Shown here: piece after piece, positions 6,658 to 13,759 of the stretch
Layout: each line of letters starts with the position of its first letter
Numbering within the stretch: the first letter of the stretch is position 1
Assembly (NCBI GenBank): GCA_964407925.1
Contig: CAYOXM010000024.1
Coordinates: 1-17,462 of the forward strand
Source of the DNA: CAYOXM01 sp964407925
GTDB lineage: Bacteria > Patescibacteriota > Patescibacteriia > SG8-24
Direction: 5' to 3'
DNA length: 17,462 nucleotides
Made by a program: the position numbers and the translations under genes
The notes under the pieces: model-generated
Database searches by the model: none
Told to the model about the DNA's origin: nothing
Seen by the model: the letters and a program-made list of their open reading frames with translations, nothing else

Positions 6658-7833
6658 TCACGCGTATGCGTGCCGTCGCCACGCGAGACCCGCGAGCGCG
6701 GCGGCGGCGAGAAGGCCCCCGGCGACGAGCCAGGCCGCGCCGATGGTCGAACCGTCGGACGGCAGGTCGCGGGTCAGGAACCACGTCGCGAGCAGGATGG
6801 CCCCGAAACCCGCGCGCGCGACGAACGACTGGAACGACGCGTAGGTCGCGCGGAATCCGGAACCGACGCGCTTCTGGACATACGCGTCCATGAGCGGCTC
6901 GTTGAGTCCCCTGCCGAACTCGTGCACGACGACGGCGACGATCGGCAAGACGACCCCAGGGAGCATCCCCGCAGCGGCAAGACCGACGCCGGCGAGAAAG
7001 AGCGCGACGGCGACGCCTTTGCGGTCGGTGCCGGCGAACAGCCCCGCGCGGCGGACGGCCAGCCCGCCGGCCGCGATGCAGACGTGAAAGAGCGCATAGA
7101 CGCCGCCGAGCCAGGCCTGACCGACTTTCTCCCTGAAGAACGGCGTCCAGAAGTGGTTGAACGGCAGCACGAGTCCGAGCGCGGTCGCCATGCAGATCGC
7201 CCAGGCGAGGCCGGGCGTGCGCCGCGTCGCCGCGACGCTCGCGGCGAATGCCTCGCGTTCGGTCATGCGTTCTTCCGGTTCGCCTTCGCCCTTCATGCAG
7301 ACGCACGCGACGACCGTGGCGGCGGCATGACAGCATCCGGCGAGAATCCAGCCGAGACGCAAATCGGCGGTCCCGACCAGCGCGCCGACGGGACCCGCCA
7401 CGAGCGCCGCGCCCGACCGGACCGCGGCCGACAGGCCGAAGCACCGGCCGACGCGCTCTGCCTCGCCGCGTTTGATGAGCGCGTCGGTAAGCCAGGCCTG
7501 CTGCGCCCCCGATAGGAAGGCGAAACCGATGCCGATGATGCTCTCGCTCAGCGCGGCGCGCAGGAACGTGTCGGCCGTCGCGTAGCCGAACGCGCCGATG
7601 GCGCAGAATGCCGCACCGGCGCGCACGGACCACGCCCGGCTCTTGCCGTCCGCGAGGAGTCCGGTCGGGAGCTCCATCACCGAGATGGTCGCCCAGAAGA
7701 AGATGTTCACCGCGGCGACGTCCGCGAGCGTAAACCCCTTGGCGAGGAGGCCCGGAACGTACGTCGTCGCCGTGACGCTCATGCCGGCGCCCCAGAGCGC
7801 GGTGAAAAGCAGGTATGCCCTGAATGGATGCAT
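6658..7833 (-). CDS. Major facilitator superfamily transporter
   Basis: A 391-residue polytopic inner-membrane protein of normal MFS length, with about 12 hydrophobic segments. The loop between helices 2 and 3 carries motif A in degenerate form (GLLADGKSRAWSVRAG, 58-73). A hydrophilic central loop at about 181-195 (KGEGEPEERMTEREA) separates the two halves. The first helix region is rich in small residues (GAGMSVTATTYVPGLL). MFS members couple small-molecule transport to an ion gradient; drug efflux or metabolite export are both possible and the substrate is unknown. The ATG at 7833 has an excellent Shine-Dalgarno (AGGGAGGT). A 12-bp terminator-like hairpin lies only 24 nt upstream of the start, preceded by a 35-codon ORF and its promoter, so expression may depend on readthrough. 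Confidence 0.9.
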   Translation of the reverse strand: MHPFRAYLLFTALWGAGMSVTATTYVPGLLAKGFTLADVAAVNIFFWATISVMELPTGLLADGKSRAWSVRAGAAFCAIGAFGYATADTFLRAALSESIIGIGFAFLSGAQQAWLTDALIKRGEAERVGRCFGLSAAVRSGAALVAGPVGALVGTADLRLGWILAGCCHAAATVVACVCMKGEGEPEERMTEREAFAASVAATRRTPGLAWAICMATALGLVLPFNHFWTPFFREKVGQAWLGGVYALFHVCIAAGGLAVRRAGLFAGTDRKGVAVALFLAGVGLAAAGMLPGVVLPIVAVVVHEFGRGLNEPLMDAYVQKRVGSGFRATYASFQSFVARAGFGAILLATWFLTRDLPSDGSTIGAAWLVAGGLLAAAALAGLAWRRHAYA

Positions 7834-7850
7834 GTCGACCTCCCTGAAAA

Positions 7851-7884
7851 GAACGAAAACGGTCCGGCGTATGCCGGACCGTTT
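7851..7884 (-). terminator. Terminator-like hairpin between the small ORF and the MFS gene (possible attenuator)
   Basis: A perfect 12-bp stem (AAACGGTCCGGC 7857-7868 with GCCGGACCGTTT 7873-7884) and a 4-nt loop are followed on the minus strand by TTTTCGTTCTTTT. It lies between the stop of the 35-codon ORF (20 nt away) and the MFS Shine-Dalgarno. I see no promoter in the 23 nt left before the MFS start, so it is either the small gene's terminator or a regulated attenuator. Confidence 0.8.
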
Positions 7885-7903
7885 CGATGCCCGAACCGCG
7901 CGG

Positions 7904-8011
7904 TTAAGCGGGATCGGACGCCAGACGGACCGGCAACGACAACATCGCGACGGCAAGCGGCTTGCGGTCGTGATACGTCGAGATGCCGGTGAACTGGCAA
8001 CGGTTGTTCAT
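7904..8011 (-). CDS. 35-aa ORF, candidate leader peptide of the MFS gene
   Basis: A short frame that starts MNNRCQFTGISTYHDRK and ends in a hydrophobic, then polar tail (AVAMLSLPVRLASDPA). Third codon positions are mostly G or C, as in the neighbouring genes, which favours real coding. A well-formed promoter ends 10 nt before the ATG and no Shine-Dalgarno is present, so translation would be near-leaderless. It is followed by a strong terminator hairpin and then the transporter. It matches no family I know. It may be a regulatory leader peptide, or an independent microprotein with its own terminator. Confidence 0.5.
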   Translation of the reverse strand: MNNRCQFTGISTYHDRKPLAVAMLSLPVRLASDPA

Positions 8012-8021
8012 AGTAAGCGGA

Positions 8022-8050
8022 ACGCTAGCACGTTTTTTCCCCACGGTCAA
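8022..8050 (-). promoter_or_regulatory. Promoter of the 35-aa ORF and probably of the MFS gene
   Basis: On the minus strand TTGACC (8050-8045, five of six matches) is 17 nt from TAGCGT (8027-8022). A TGC directly upstream of the hexamer makes an extended -10, as in the archease-like promoter. The -10 ends 10 nt before the ATG at 8011, so the leader is only a few nucleotides long. Confidence 0.6.
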
Positions 8051-8066
8051 CGCCGGCCAGCGCGTT

Positions 8067-8867
8067 TTACTTGTTGACGTCATTGACGTCGTTCGCGGGT
8101 TCCCCGAACGCGGCCCTGAGGTCGGCGCGGGCCTTCTCCATCGCCGCCTTGAAATCCGCGAACGCCTTTTCGACCGCCTTGCGTCGCGTCTCGACCAGCG
8201 CCTTCGCCGCGTCGGCGGTCTTGTCGATCGCCTTGCGGTCGGACGTGAGCTTGTCTTTTGCCGCCTTGACCGAAGCCTGCAGCGCCTCGCGGATTTTCGC
8301 CGCGTCGGCGTCCGTCGCGGCGCAATCGGCCTTCGCCTTCGCCGTCGCCGCGTTCACCGCGTCGGTGAATGCCTTCACCGCGGCATCGACTTTCGTCTTG
8401 CGCTGCGCGATCGCGTCCTTCACGCCCTTGTCGAAGGCGTCGTTCGCCGCGTTCACCGCGGCCCGACGGCCATCGACCGCCTTGCCTGCCGCTGCCTGAA
8501 ACGCGGCGACCGCGGCCTTCTGCGCGTCGGTCGTCGCTCGCGACTCGAGCTTGCCGGCGATTTCCGCGCGCTTCGCGTCCTCTTTCGACCGGAGCTCGGC
8601 GATGCGCGCATCCTGCTTCTTGTCGCGCTCGGCGATGCGCCGGTCGCGATCCGTCCGCGCCGCGTCGAGATTGCCGCGCATCTCCGTCATCCGACCGGGC
8701 ATTTTTCCTGCCTCCGTCGTGATGGCCGTGCAAAAATTCGTCATGCCCGCCCTCGGACGGACGGCGTTGACGTTCGCCGTCTGCGCGCCGGCCACGGCCG
8801 GCAAAAGGAGATTCGCGACGACCGCCGCGGCGATTGCCGCGGAAGCATAGGCGTTATTTGATTTCAT
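8067..8867 (-). CDS. Exported Ala/Lys-rich coiled-coil protein, unknown function
   Basis: A 266-residue protein with a clear Sec signal peptide: MKSNN, a hydrophobic core, and a likely cleavage site after AVAGA (residue 28). The mature part is almost wholly helical and rich in Ala, Lys, Asp and Arg, with heptad-like spacing. Two cysteines, C46 near the mature start (TNFCTAI) and C182 (KADCAAT), might form a disulfide outside the membrane. The tail is NDVNDVNK. The ATG at 8867 lies inside the end of the lipoprotein gene, a 14-nt overlap in another frame, so the two are coupled. No Shine-Dalgarno on the correct strand. I do not recognise the family. It is probably an extracytoplasmic structural or scaffold protein. 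Confidence 0.82.
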   Translation of the reverse strand: MKSNNAYASAAIAAAVVANLLLPAVAGAQTANVNAVRPRAGMTNFCTAITTEAGKMPGRMTEMRGNLDAARTDRDRRIAERDKKQDARIAELRSKEDAKRAEIAGKLESRATTDAQKAAVAAFQAAAGKAVDGRRAAVNAANDAFDKGVKDAIAQRKTKVDAAVKAFTDAVNAATAKAKADCAATDADAAKIREALQASVKAAKDKLTSDRKAIDKTADAAKALVETRRKAVEKAFADFKAAMEKARADLRAAFGEPANDVNDVNK

Positions 8868-9162
8868 AGGAGGATTCGCCAAAGGCGTTAAGACCGTCCT
8901 TGTCCGCGCCGATTTCCTCGGCGTCGGACGCCTTTTCATCCTGTGCCGACCGTTCGTCGTCCGCCCCGCCGACGAGCGCGTCGACGGACGCGTCGATGCC
9001 CGCGTCACCTTCCGCCGGCGGCGCGGTATCGTCTTTTTTCATCATCGCCGCGCCGGACTCGGGAGCCCCGACCGCCGCGTCCTGCCTGACCGAACCTTCG
9101 CAGCCGGCGCCCACGAGGAGCAGCGCCGCCACGGCCGCACAATAACCGATGCGTTTGCGCAT
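8854..9162 (-). CDS. Small acidic lipoprotein
   Basis: A 102-residue protein with a lipoprotein-type signal: MRKRIGYCAAVAALLLVGAGC, with the candidate lipidated cysteine at position 21. The -3 residue is glycine, so the lipobox is degenerate. The mature part is short, acidic and of low complexity (DDTAPPAEGDAGIDASVDAL, then DDERSAQDEKASDAEEIGAD), most likely disordered. The ATG at 9162 is preferred to the one at 9204 because a TATACT box (9198-9193) places the transcript start near 9186, downstream of the longer start. First gene of a two-gene unit with the exported coiled-coil protein. The role is unknown; it may anchor or shield that partner. Confidence 0.72.
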   Translation of the reverse strand: MRKRIGYCAAVAALLLVGAGCEGSVRQDAAVGAPESGAAMMKKDDTAPPAEGDAGIDASVDALVGGADDERSAQDEKASDAEEIGADKDGLNAFGESSYEIK

Positions 9163-9192
9163 ACGTTTACGGTAGTGAGTTATCACCGGTCC

Positions 9193-9198
9193 AGTATA
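9193..9198 (-). promoter_or_regulatory. Candidate -10 box of the lipoprotein/coiled-coil pair
   Basis: TATACT read on the minus strand, 30 nt upstream of the ATG at 9162. No convincing -35. The same TATACT hexamer serves the archease-like and dodecin genes. Confidence 0.45.
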
Positions 9199-9314
9199 AC
9201 GCATATGCGCGCCGAACGCATCGCGTGCCCGACCGTTGCAGGATTGCCGCGGGCGTGCTAAGGCGATTGCAGCTCCTTCACCCGCACGCGTGCCGCACGG
9301 CCGCGGAGGTGCCG

Positions 9315-9869
9315 ATGGATTCCGACATGAGGCTCGCCGACCTTTTCGCCGCGCTCGGCCGCGCGCGCACCAGGGCCGAAACGGCCGCCGCCGCCGTACG
9401 CATCGCGAAAGCCGTTCCCGCAGCCAGTCCGGACGAGGTCCGCGAGCTTCGCGAACGGATCCTCTCGGAAATTTCCCGGCTCGGGAATGCCGACGACGCC
9501 GACGATGCCTTCCTTCTCGGTCTCGCCGTCATGCTGCTCGACCGCGTCCCCGCGGAACGCGAGATCGCCGAACGGCAGTGCCCGCGCTGCCGCGCACGCG
9601 CGGACGCCCTGCACGTGATGCTCCGGCCGCTCAACCGCTTCGAACGCCGCGTCTGCGCGCAGTGCCTCGCGCGGCACGAAGCCGAAGGGTGGCACTGCGT
9701 CGCGACCGACGGCATCGACCTGCGCTGTCACGCCTGTTCGCAGATGGCGAAACCGATGCACGTCGTCGCGCTCGTCCCCGCGCCGATCGAGGCTGTCGCT
9801 TGCGGCAGCTGTGCCGACGCGCTCGGCGCACTCGGCTGGCGCGCGGCCGTCACCCGCTCCTTCTTCTGA
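9315..9869 (+). CDS. Protein with four CxxC pairs (probable zinc-binding), unknown function
   Basis: A 184-residue protein in two parts. Residues 1-80 are helical (MRLADLFAALGRARTRAE ... AFLLGLAVMLLDRVPAERE). Residues 85-170 contain CPRC (89-92), CAQC (114-117), CHAC (138-141) and CGSC (163-166), with an extra C128. The pairs are 22-25 residues apart, as in two zinc ribbons or one treble-clef-like unit. There is no signal peptide and no catalytic motif I can name. The ATG at 9315 is chosen for GGAGGT at 9305-9310; an in-frame upstream ATG at 9225 has no such signal. Monocistronic, with a terminator starting at the stop codon. Likely a metal-binding protein interacting with nucleic acid or another protein, but this is inference from the motifs alone. 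Confidence 0.8.
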   Translation: MDSDMRLADLFAALGRARTRAETAAAAVRIAKAVPAASPDEVRELRERILSEISRLGNADDADDAFLLGLAVMLLDRVPAEREIAERQCPRCRARADALHVMLRPLNRFERRVCAQCLARHEAEGWHCVATDGIDLRCHACSQMAKPMHVVALVPAPIEAVACGSCADALGALGWRAAVTRSFF

Positions 9870-9895
9870 ACGCCCCTTCTGGGGGGCGTTTTTTT
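9869..9895 (+). terminator. Rho-independent terminator of the CxxC protein gene
   Basis: AACGCCCC (9869-9876) pairs with GGGGCGTT (9883-9890), with a 6-nt loop, and runs into seven T's. It begins at the last base of the stop codon. Confidence 0.9.
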
Positions 9896-9896
9896 A

Positions 9897-9919
9897 AAAC
9901 GAAAAGGGCCTTTCGGCCC
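9897..9919 (-). terminator. Terminator closing the minus-strand envelope gene run
   Basis: On the minus strand GGGCC-GAAA-GGCCC is a 5-bp GC stem with a GNRA tetraloop, followed by TTTTCGTTTT. It is 9 nt past the stop of the deoxyribosyltransferase-like gene. Confidence 0.75.
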
Positions 9920-9928
9920 GAGGCACGG

Positions 9929-10438
9929 CTACGGCCGCACCAGCCGCACCGCCGCGGCGCACGCGTCCTCGAGCGTGTCGAGGAGCGGAATGCCCGGCGT
10001 TTTGCTTGCGAGCGTCTTGCGGATATAGCGCTCGTTGGTGAAGCCCGGTTCGATGCCGACGACGACTTTGGCGCCGGCGAGCCGGTGCACGGTCACCGCC
10101 TCGCCGAGTTCGAACCGCGTCGTCTGCGCGTAGGCGCGGTCGCAGACGTGCCGAGACTCCTTGGCGAGCCAGAACAGCGTCACGCCATTCTCCGCGGCGC
10201 GAGCGAGGTGGCGGTGTTCCCACTCCACCTGTTCGATGTACATGTCCTCGGTGAAATCGCCGTCGCGTTCGACCGCGCGCCGAGGCGAAGCGATGAACAG
10301 CGTCGCGTCCGCCGCGCGGATCAGCGCGATCGCGCGCGCCTGCCAGTCCGGCGCGCCCGTGATGGGACCGGCGAGGAACACGAGCGGGCCGGCGATGTCG
10401 CCCGTCGCGGGCGGAATGAGGACGTTTCGCGGAGTCAT
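9929..10438 (-). CDS. Nucleoside 2-deoxyribosyltransferase-like protein
   Basis: The 169-residue protein carries the layout of the Nuc_deoxyri_tr2-type family, relatives of enzymes that move deoxyribose between bases. VFLAGPITGAPDWQ (20-33) forms the first strand and glycine loop, TLFIASPRR (46-54) the second strand. EDMYIEQVEWEHRHLARAA (64-82) is the helix holding the probable catalytic glutamate. GVTLFWLAKES and RFELGEAVT follow. Family members act on nucleosides or nucleotide-like substrates, but many are uncharacterised, so the reaction is not certain. No Shine-Dalgarno precedes the ATG at 10438. It follows the acyltransferase gene by 63 nt and is the last gene before a terminator. Confidence 0.85.
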   Translation of the reverse strand: MTPRNVLIPPATGDIAGPLVFLAGPITGAPDWQARAIALIRAADATLFIASPRRAVERDGDFTEDMYIEQVEWEHRHLARAAENGVTLFWLAKESRHVCDRAYAQTTRFELGEAVTVHRLAGAKVVVGIEPGFTNERYIRKTLASKTPGIPLLDTLEDACAAAVRLVRP

Positions 10439-10501
10439 GGGAAGGCAGCGGTTCGGTTACGCGGCAATCGTCGCACGGCATGCGCCGCCGCGCAAGGCTC
10501 C

Positions 10502-11338
10502 TCACCGTCCCGACCGCAAACGGCCGGCGAACCTGAGGAACGGCGCGGGGTAATCGACGTACCGATCGACGAATTGCCCCTTGAACCGCGAAAAGCCCTT
10601 CCACGAGGCGGGGTCGCCCTTGCGCCAGAAGATGCCGAAGTCGAGGTAGCGCACGCCGCGCGTCGCGGCGGCACGATACCATTCGTCCATGAGCCCCATT
10701 CCCGCCGACGCGTCGCGCGCCTCCGGCCGGATGAAGGACAGAAGGTGCAGTGATTCGCCCGTCTCCGGCACGTCGACGCAGGCGAATCCGGCGAGGTCGC
10801 GTCCGTCACGCCGCGCGACGGTGAGCCGCACGCGGTCGCCGTGACCGGCGATCTTTTCTTTCAGCACGGAAGAAAACATCAGGCGCAGGACGCCGTCCTG
10901 CGTCGACTTGCGGTACGCGTCGAGGAACGCCCCTGCGTCGCACGTCGTGATTTCCCATCCGGTCTGTTTCCGCCAGTGCGTGAGATGCCGCCGCGCGTGG
11001 CTCGGCCACGTTTTTTCATACCCGTCCCTCAGGACGGCGTAGCCCGTGAGCCCGATGCTCATGCCGCGCGTTCCGGGCAGCCACCCCTTCGGCCGGACCG
11101 TCGGTCGCGACGGCTGCCACACGACGAGGCGAAAGGGCGCCCCCGAATCCAGGGTCGGCTCGACGTCGCCGGTATGCCGCTCGAAACGAAAGAAGGCGTG
11201 CCGCCACCGCGTGCCCCAAGCTGCGCCGGCGCGCACGACCTCGGACCGCGCGCCCTTCGGGCAGTCGCGACGCAGGTAGTCCGGATCCGCGCGGTAGGTA
11301 CGCGGCCTTTCGTCGATGGCGGACGCGGCAGTCGGCAT
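10502..11338 (-). CDS. FemAB/GNAT-like acyltransferase (Acetyltransf_6 type)
   Basis: A 278-residue protein resembling the FemX/FemAB-like GNAT proteins, which transfer acyl or aminoacyl groups, often to cell-wall or surface glycan precursors. Diagnostic features are in the C-terminal half: a helix region SHARRHLTHWRKQTGW (113-128), the central strand DLAGFACVDV (181-190), and YLDFGIFWRKGDPASWKG with SRFKGQFV (231-257), matching the family's D-F-G and F-K-x-x-F signature. The start is the ATG at 11338, 2 nt past the deacetylase stop; a GTG at 11344 overlaps that stop (GTGA) and is also possible. Tight coupling to the polysaccharide deacetylase suggests surface or peptidoglycan modification. 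The substrate is unknown. Confidence 0.82.
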   Translation of the reverse strand: MPTAASAIDERPRTYRADPDYLRRDCPKGARSEVVRAGAAWGTRWRHAFFRFERHTGDVEPTLDSGAPFRLVVWQPSRPTVRPKGWLPGTRGMSIGLTGYAVLRDGYEKTWPSHARRHLTHWRKQTGWEITTCDAGAFLDAYRKSTQDGVLRLMFSSVLKEKIAGHGDRVRLTVARRDGRDLAGFACVDVPETGESLHLLSFIRPEARDASAGMGLMDEWYRAAATRGVRYLDFGIFWRKGDPASWKGFSRFKGQFVDRYVDYPAPFLRFAGRLRSGR

Positions 11339-11340
11339 AC

Positions 11341-12282
11341 TCACCGTCGTTCCATGAGCGCCTTGAACTTCGAAATGTCGCCGGTGACGATGTGCGCCTT
11401 CATGTCGAACAGGTCGTCGCGCCTGTGGACGACCCCGTGCCGGAGGCCGCGCGCGAAGGAATATCCCGCATCACGCACCGCCTGCTGAACGCGTTCGTCG
11501 GACAACCCGAACGGATAGCCGAAACAGCGCACGTCGGTACCGAGTTTTTCCTCGAGCGATTTCTTGCTTCCCGCAACCTCGGCTACGAGATCCTCGTCGC
11601 CCGACTTCGTGAGGTACGGGTGATATCGCGAATGGCTGCAGAACTCGTTTCCGGCACCGGCGAGCGCGCGCAACTGTTCCGTGGTGAAATATCCCTCGCG
11701 GTCGATGGCGTTCGTGAAGACGAAATACGTGGCGGTGAAGCCGAGACTCTCGAGCACCGGGACGGCGTACGCGTACTGGTTGTCGCGGCCGTCGTCGATC
11801 GTGATCACGACCGGTTTGGCGGGGAGCGGCGCGCCCTCGCTGAGCGCACGATAGACGGCGGCGAGACTCGTCGGCGAATACCCGCCGTCCCTCAGATACC
11901 GCATCTGCGCCTCGAACTGCTCGGGAGTCATGTCGTAGACCGCCTCGTACGGCGAGAGCCGCTTCGCGCGCGGCGGGCGGATGTTGTGGTAGACGAGCAC
12001 CGGAACGTCGACCGCTTCGGGAAGGGCCGCCGGAGCCGGGGCTTCCGGCCGAACCGGAGATGCTGCGGAGGTTCGGACGCCGCGCAGGCGCTCGCCTGCC
12101 GCGGACAACCGCGAACCGAGCGGGGGCGCGGTCACGTATGCGGGAGGCGCGATGCCCGCGCGCGTCGACGCCACGAGCGCCGTTCCCCGCATGAGCGCGT
12201 CAAAGGAAAAAAACGCGAACGCCGGCATGGCGAGGACCATGACGGCGATGACGACGGAGCGGAACGCCCTGATGCGGCTCAT
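11341..12282 (-). CDS. Polysaccharide deacetylase (NodB/CE4), membrane-anchored or secreted
   Basis: A 313-residue protein. Residues 5-30 form an N-terminal signal or anchor helix (VVIAVMVLAMPAFAFF), and a Pro/Ala-rich linker (70-92) leads to the catalytic domain. CE4 enzymes remove N- or O-acetyl groups from peptidoglycan or exopolysaccharide with a metal. Motif 1 is TIDDG (161-165; usually TFDDG), supplying D163/D164. Motif 2 is HSRYHP (217-222), supplying the two metal-binding histidines. Motif 3 is weak (FGYPFG, 254-259), without the usual arginine. An early YHN (98-100) is common in secreted members. The catalytic domain lies outside the membrane. The gene starts 19 nt after the SIMPL stop and nearly touches the acyltransferase gene. 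Confidence 0.92.
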   Translation of the reverse strand: MSRIRAFRSVVIAVMVLAMPAFAFFSFDALMRGTALVASTRAGIAPPAYVTAPPLGSRLSAAGERLRGVRTSAASPVRPEAPAPAALPEAVDVPVLVYHNIRPPRAKRLSPYEAVYDMTPEQFEAQMRYLRDGGYSPTSLAAVYRALSEGAPLPAKPVVITIDDGRDNQYAYAVPVLESLGFTATYFVFTNAIDREGYFTTEQLRALAGAGNEFCSHSRYHPYLTKSGDEDLVAEVAGSKKSLEEKLGTDVRCFGYPFGLSDERVQQAVRDAGYSFARGLRHGVVHRRDDLFDMKAHIVTGDISKFKALMERR

Positions 12283-12301
12283 ACGCGCTCGCGCAATTCG
12301 G

Positions 12302-13036
12302 TTATCGCAGGCTGAACGTCGTCTTCACGGTGACCATGACTTCCTTCTCGACGCTCTGCGTGTCGTATGCGCCGTAGTCGGAAACCTCGGTCGACCCCAC
12401 CGGCAGGACTTGCACCACGCCCATGCTCGCCGAGCGGAGCGAGCCGACGCCGCGGCCCGTGCTCTCGGCGATCTTCGCCGCGCGCGCCTGCGCGTCGCGG
12501 ACCGCGTCCGAGAGGAGCGAGACGCGGAGGTCGGGCAGGTTCGAGTACGAGTATTCGAGGTAGTCGCTCGAGAAGAGCACGCCCTTGTCGATGAGCGGCT
12601 GGAGGTCCTTGGCGAGCGCGGTGATCATCGCCACGTCGCCCGAGCGCACCTCGACCGACTGGCGCAGCGTGAATTCGCGCGGCGCGTTCTCGTTGCTCTT
12701 GTAGTTCTCGCCGATGTTGACCGGGGAAACGGTGATGTCGGCGTCGGTCAGCCCCTTCGCCTTCAGGAACGCGGTGACTTCCGCCTGATCGCTCTTCATC
12801 TGGCCGTACCCCGCCTTCAGGTCGGAGAACAGGACGACGCGCGAGAACGAACTGTTCCACTTCACGGCGTCTGACGTGACGCGCTGGCGCGCCGAACCGG
12901 TGACGGACAGCGTGTCGTTGAGTTCGCGGACCTTGAACGCGGCGAGCGAAACGATGGACGCCGATGCCATGAGGCCGAGCGCGAGCAGGACGCCGAGCAC
13001 CGGCAGTCCTTTCGACGAATGGCTGTGCTCTTCCAT
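12302..13036 (-). CDS. SIMPL domain protein (DUF541), membrane-anchored
   Basis: A 244-residue protein with a short cytoplasmic start (MEEHSHSSKG), one N-terminal membrane helix (11-34) and a SIMPL (DUF541) domain outside. Family marks are LSVTGSARQRVTSDAVKW (43-60), ADITVSPVNIGENY, and VRDAQARAAKIAESTGRGVG before the closing strands VMVTVKTTFSL. SIMPL proteins form oligomeric ring-like assemblies and have been tied to oxidative stress protection and envelope functions, but the molecular role is not settled. The ATG at 13036 has no Shine-Dalgarno. Just upstream are two copies of GGATGATG 10 nt apart (13041-13048, 13051-13058; + strand reading). Sits between LUD and deacetylase genes in one direction. 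Confidence 0.93.
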   Translation of the reverse strand: MEEHSHSSKGLPVLGVLLALGLMASASIVSLAAFKVRELNDTLSVTGSARQRVTSDAVKWNSSFSRVVLFSDLKAGYGQMKSDQAEVTAFLKAKGLTDADITVSPVNIGENYKSNENAPREFTLRQSVEVRSGDVAMITALAKDLQPLIDKGVLFSSDYLEYSYSNLPDLRVSLLSDAVRDAQARAAKIAESTGRGVGSLRSASMGVVQVLPVGSTEVSDYGAYDTQSVEKEVMVTVKTTFSLR

Positions 13037-13101
13037 ATGCGGATGATGAAGGATGATGTCGCCTCAATGATGCCGCAATTTCCCTCCTTCGGGAAGGGCG
13101 G

Positions 13102-13713
13102 CTAATAACCGATGGCTTCCTTAATGAGAATGACCGCCACGCGTCCCGGCTTCGTCGCGTTCATGTGCAGCAGGTAATTCACGGCGCTCGGCGAACCGTA
13201 GACCTTCTGTGCGCGGACGTTTTCGAGCGGCAGCGCGTGCTCGTACACGCGGCGGATGCCCTCGGCAGCATCGCGCACGATCTTCTGCGCGCCGACGACG
13301 AACAGCACGTGATCGGCGCCGTAGGCGTGCGCGGGCAGCTGGCTGCCGGATGCCGACGCGTCGAGCAGGTGGCCGTCCATCGTGACCGCGTGCACGCTGC
13401 CGACCGACCACTCCGGCGTCGCGCCGAGCGCGCGCATCTGCCGGCCCTGCGTCTTCGGGTCCATCGCCTTGAACGCCGCGCGCACCGGCCTGTACCTTCC
13501 GGACTCGTTCAATTCGGCATTCAAACCGATCACGTCCGCAGTCGTCGAAGACATGGTCATCACCTCGGCGCCCTCGGGAATCAACTCGATCGCCTTCGCC
13601 TTCGCCGCCGCGCCGTCATCGACGACGAAAACGTCAAAGCCGTTCTTTCTGAGCGCCTCTGCGGCCGCGGCGAGCTCCTGCTCGGAAGCGGCTGCGGAAA
13701 AATCCCTGTCCAT
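13102..13713 (-). CDS. LUD domain protein (LutC/YkgG-like)
   Basis: A 203-residue protein made of a single LUD domain, as in LutC of the lactate utilisation complex. The conserved part is SVGSVHAVTMDGHLLDASAS (104-123), then QLPAHAYGADHVLFVVGAQKIV, and a C-terminal strand RVAVILIKEAIGY. The N-terminal helix and Rossmann-like strand GFDVFVVDDGAAA are also typical. Stand-alone LUD proteins are common without the partner iron-sulfur subunits LutA and LutB; neither is present here. A role in lactate metabolism is therefore unproven. The ATG at 13713 has AAAGG a few bases upstream. It follows the one-helix membrane protein gene by 46 nt with no terminator between. Confidence 0.88.
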   Translation of the reverse strand: MDRDFSAAASEQELAAAAEALRKNGFDVFVVDDGAAAKAKAIELIPEGAEVMTMSSTTADVIGLNAELNESGRYRPVRAAFKAMDPKTQGRQMRALGATPEWSVGSVHAVTMDGHLLDASASGSQLPAHAYGADHVLFVVGAQKIVRDAAEGIRRVYEHALPLENVRAQKVYGSPSAVNYLLHMNATKPGRVAVILIKEAIGY

Positions 13714-13759
13714 ATGCCTTTGCCGGTAAGTTGAGTATCCGTCCGACCGACGCCGTGCG

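Noticed and set aside
6383..7633. Minus-strand Arg-rich frame crossing the MFS terminator
   Set aside because: It runs through a strong terminator and overlaps two real genes in another frame.
8868..8873. AGGAGG just upstream of the exported coiled-coil start
   Set aside because: It is on the + strand; the minus-strand mRNA reads CCTCCT, so it cannot act as a Shine-Dalgarno for that gene.
9236..9264. TTGCAG-17-TAAGGC as a promoter for the CxxC protein
   Set aside because: Only half of the -35 matches and the -10 lacks the final T; too weak to list.
11392..12315. 307-codon + strand ORF opposite the deacetylase
   Set aside because: The deacetylase motifs on the minus strand are unmistakable; the + frame is Arg/Val-rich shadow.
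13083..13099. GC-rich hairpin with a UUCG-type loop after the LUD gene
   Set aside because: There is a bulge in the stem and no T tract on either strand, so it is not called a terminator.
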